In this document: one piece after another, positions 16,501 through 18,136 of the stretch
How positions within the stretch are numbered: position 1 is the stretch's first letter
Layout of the letters: each line of letters begins with the position of its first letter
NCBI GenBank assembly: GCA_016880395.1
Contig: JAEHDN010000084.1
Span: 1-18,136 of the forward strand
DNA: 18,136 nt
From: Candidatus Eiseniibacteriota bacterium
GTDB taxonomy: Bacteria > Eisenbacteria > RBG-16-71-46 > SZUA-252
Direction of reading: 5' to 3'
Translations under genes and position numbers: made by a program
The notes under the pieces: generated by a model
The model's input: the letters and a program-made list of their open reading frames with translations, nothing else
The model's database searches: none
Told to the model about the DNA's origin: nothing

Positions 16501-17578
16501 CGCGCGTGTCGAAGGTGCCGGATCCCGTGACGTCGTTCTTGCGCACCCGGAGGTGGAGACCGGAGAAATCGACCGCTCCCGGTCGGGACTGAGCCGCGAG
16601 CACCAGGGTGTCGACCGGCTCGCCCGCGTACGTCCCCTGCAGGCAGACCCGCGCCGAGCCGTCCGTCGGGGTTCCGGAGAAGGTGATCTCTCCCTCGGCC
16701 CTCCCGGCCGCGCTCGCCAGATCGAACGCCCGGAAGAACTCCTGCAGCTCGAGCGGATGGACGGAGAGGGTCCCATCCCGCACCCTGGCCTTCTCGAGAT
16801 CCCAGTCGACCTCAGCGGTGAGGCGGCTCGAGCCCAGCGTGATCTCGAGGGGACGCGCCCGGAGCGCCCCGTGCTCCACGTCGAGCTCCCCGCTCAGCTC
16901 GAGCTTCCTGGGCCGGCCCGGGGTCAGGTTGGTGCCCGAGAGCCGGTCGAGAAGGATCGTGGAGCGCTCCGGGCCGAGGACGAGGGTCGCGGTGCCTCCG
17001 ATCCGCCCGTACCGGGTCTTGGCGCGGTCCATGGAGAAGGCGCCGTCCTTCACCGCGATCACGACCCGGGTCTCGCCGGGCTTCTTCTTCCCCTTCTTCC
17101 CCTGCACGAAGCGAGGCATCACGAGCTCGCCTCGCAGGTCGTGGACGAGGTCGATCCGGGGCCGATCCAGCTCGACCCTGAGATCCTGCTTCTGGCCGAA
17201 CGCGAGGGCGACCAGGTCGGCATCGACCCGCAGGGAGCGGGCCTGAGCCCAGACCACCTCTCCGACCGGGGTCAACACGAGGAGCTTGGGATTGTCGAGG
17301 ATCACACCGCGAAAGAGGGTCCCGTGCACGCGGTCGCAGGTGAAGCGAGTGGAATCCGAGGTGACCGCCCGGTTCAGCTCCGCGACGATCCGTCCGCTCA
17401 GGGCCGGATTGCCCGCGCGGAAGAGCACGAGCAGGCCTGCCACCGCGAACGCGGCCAGGGCGAGCGCCCCCGCGATCACCGCCACGCCTGCTCGGAACGC
17501 GATCGAGGCGAGGAACGGGCGCGGCTGGCGCGGCGGCGTGGCGCCGCTCGGATCGGATGAGATGGGCGGACGGGTCAT
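13556..17578 (-). CDS. tamB: TamB-like (AsmA-like, DUF490) inner-membrane to outer-membrane bridge protein
   Basis: The 1340-residue protein has a proline-rich cytoplasmic start, one membrane segment at about residues 27-53, and then a long periplasmic part dominated by short alternating strands, as in the hydrophobic groove (beta-taco) proteins of the TamB/AsmA group. Near residue 60-130 it has SGRIVAELNRAV and DRVHGTLFRGVILDNPKL, typical of the N-terminal part of TamB. The last about 350 residues fit the TamB C-terminal DUF490 domain: NPDRIDPDVNVVGET, LKVRVYDDFGTPPNDLWKALAFGQF and VGVGKYVTPQFYFKYSKDF, ending in LRLEY-like strand residues. TamB proteins are linked to lipid transport to the outer membrane and to assembly of some barrel proteins. 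The upstream gene is an Omp85 barrel, ending one base before this start, which matches the tamA-tamB pairing. The start ATG has no strong ribosome binding site. Confidence 0.9.
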   Translation of the reverse strand: MTRPPISSDPSGATPPRQPRPFLASIAFRAGVAVIAGALALAAFAVAGLLVLFRAGNPALSGRIVAELNRAVTSDSTRFTCDRVHGTLFRGVILDNPKLLVLTPVGEVVWAQARSLRVDADLVALAFGQKQDLRVELDRPRIDLVHDLRGELVMPRFVQGKKGKKKPGETRVVIAVKDGAFSMDRAKTRYGRIGGTATLVLGPERSTILLDRLSGTNLTPGRPRKLELSGELDVEHGALRARPLEITLGSSRLTAEVDWDLEKARVRDGTLSVHPLELQEFFRAFDLASAAGRAEGEITFSGTPTDGSARVCLQGTYAGEPVDTLVLAAQSRPGAVDFSGLHLRVRKNDVTGSGTFDTRGGALTADLAFRDVNPAVLPWWKSPENTPSGSLAGRGRFSVRRAAPSIDVAASVDLAASRLGRLAIRRGHLRVAAHPNGAAVLDSSWVEIPGGRVVAVGSLGADRALQLDIHASVQDLSGMNTLLGSPQIDAGRGRVDATLSGTLESPLYQAQMDLYGTRLKNGVGGDTLTVELQGRFRPELDLVADAGIRGLHAGERPLGNVDATVSGGKTLRIERYRQSLGDTLITLGGRVIFAEEGTEAQIDSVALAAGEYHVRNRGPVRIGFFGKRVRVSDLALDLDPGTLRLDLDYNPSADAIDARGSIAEVDLGRLPGFSHGKTRFAGVLQGDFLASGPLRDPDVSLKLTVIEPVVGDIAGDSVRLDLNYTPGVLTVEQAAWKAAASRILASGTIRPHLTLQDWLRAAGRHDRTWTEHADLALTASLDSFDLRLVAPADTSLRTLEGIATGTARVSGPSSAPVMSIEGRVSSMAYRGVRGEISAVDLAYKDRRLRINRFDARQTEGAGSQIRGELPLDLAFYADDRLIDKEPISLSVEIPNGDFSIARLLLPEMIGYSSGRYSASAVVSGTPSDARVTGNFHLTGGRLRPAGRDEVIDHVDLDATFDQKQLTITRAVARQGEKGKIEATGFWRWPTGKRAAGPPGFGPPGTYELHVTATGFTATDRNTYAARFTGTLDIVNGRDPRGAERPLITGHGTITKGELTLDLAKPPSAPSEPLPFLYSVTVDMPGNFFYRNLDAEVEVETAEGPLTFKNEGYGDLALGVLEVRSGKYYVVTREFRNLQGTVSFNNPDRIDPDVNVVGETSIHDPSKPEGSRVVYLALTDRVSRLKVRVYDDFGTPPNDLWKALAFGQFVPLGGVGTTEAAASGGVDPSVAVPISNYLFQNVERWIGSSGFIDTIDLRGSGAAADQNKSTSALSVVGVGKYVTPQFYFKYSKDFSATAEQEISADYRVTRHLLLKGQQIRSTAPDKPPQEYNLDLKIRLEY

Positions 17579-17579
17579 G

Positions 17580-18136
17580 TCAGAATGCGTGCCCCAGGCT
17601 GAAGTGGAGCAGCCCCGGATGCGGATTCACGTCGGGGGCGTCGGGCCTCGGCGTACGGAGCTTCCAGCCGTAGTCGAACCGGATCGGCCCGATGGGGGTG
17701 CCGAGGCGTAGTCCTACCCCCAGGCTGTACCGCATATCGTTGTACCCCGCCCCGTTGCCAAAGCTGAAGATTTTTCCGAGGGTGATGTCCTCCGGGCGCT
17801 CCCAGACGTTGCCCCCGTCGAAGAAAGCGGCCCCGTCGAAGATCCAGAGGAGTGGAAATCGGAGCTCCGCCGAGGCGAGGAGCTGGATCTGGCCACCCCG
17901 GGACTCGTTGTAGACCGAATCCGCGCCTGTGGACGCCTGGACGTGGATCTCGCGGGTCCCCAGCTCGTTCTCGTAGTACCCGCGGACCGTGGACGCCCCG
18001 CCCGTCCGGTACCGGTCCTCGGAGGGGACCTGCGCCAGCTCGTTGGGCACGCCGGTGGTGGAGGTGTCCGGGAGCGTGGCCCGCCAGGGCTCGATCCAGC
18101 CACCCCGGAGCCGCAGGGCGAGCACCATCCGTCCAC
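17580..18136 (-). CDS. Omp85-family outer-membrane barrel protein (TamA/BamA-like), 5' end beyond window
   Basis: Only the C-terminal part is present: 185 codons from the right window edge, in a frame open at that edge, so the first methionine in it (18128) is internal. The loop-6 signature is GGASTVRGYYENELG, whose VRGY is the Omp85 VRGF/Y motif that reaches into the barrel. Later strands read ELRFPLLWIFDGAAFFDGGNVW and GLRLGTPIGPIRFDYGWKL, and the protein ends in phenylalanine (SLGHAF), the usual barrel signal for outer-membrane insertion. Number and type of POTRA domains cannot be seen. Pairing with a TamB-like gene one base downstream favours TamA, but BamA-like proteins also sit beside tamB in many diderms that lack a separate TamA, so I leave the symbol open. 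Confidence 0.9.
   Translation of the reverse strand, partial: GRMVLALRLRGGWIEPWRATLPDTSTTGVPNELAQVPSEDRYRTGGASTVRGYYENELGTREIHVQASTGADSVYNESRGGQIQLLASAELRFPLLWIFDGAAFFDGGNVWERPEDITLGKIFSFGNGAGYNDMRYSLGVGLRLGTPIGPIRFDYGWKLRTPRPDAPDVNPHPGLLHFSLGHAF

Noticed and set aside
1..18136. Mobile element, prophage, CRISPR array, defence system or tRNA
   Set aside because: I saw no terminal inverted repeats, no spaced direct repeats, no transposase, integrase or nuclease genes, and no clover-leaf sequence; base composition is even throughout.

Overview
The window is a run of fifteen genes, all on the minus strand (transcription runs from position 18136 towards 1). It comes from a GC-rich bacterium, roughly two thirds GC by eye. 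The Omp85-family barrel and the TamB-like protein show a diderm (Gram-negative-type) envelope. High GC, GatCAB, MoxR/DUF58 and TamAB together would fit a bacterium of the FCB assemblage (Gemmatimonadota- or Eisenbacteria-like), but the sequence alone does not prove this and I hold it at low confidence. No tRNA, rRNA, CRISPR array, insertion sequence, phage gene or convincing factor-independent terminator was found.

In transcription order: (1) envelope export, the C-terminal end of an Omp85 barrel protein (TamA/BamA-like) and a 1340-residue TamB-like protein; (2) a UvrD/PcrA helicase; (3) gatC-gatA-gatB for the tRNA amidotransferase; (4) purD and purE; (5) a divergent YrdC/TsaC-domain protein and a small low-molecular-weight phosphatase with a YwlE-type active-site loop; (6) ilvE and glyA; (7) moxR, a DUF58 protein and a BatD/DUF4381-like membrane lipoprotein that runs off the left edge.

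The genes are very tightly packed. Four junctions are 4-base ATGA/GTGA overlaps, one is an 11-base overlap, and every gap is 39 bases or less with the starts chosen here. There is no room for ordinary promoters or terminators between genes, so the set probably behaves as one long operon or a few operons whose promoters lie inside coding sequence or upstream of the window. Several starts are GTG and are decided by ribosome binding sites.

This is mainly a housekeeping region. I did not find a clearly new system. The most useful points for a second look are the predicted protein-arginine phosphatase next to a TsaC-like gene and glyA (an arrangement resembling the Bacillus ywlC-ywlE-glyA region), the altered nucleotide-site motifs of the TsaC-like protein, and the lipoprotein form of the BatD-like protein.
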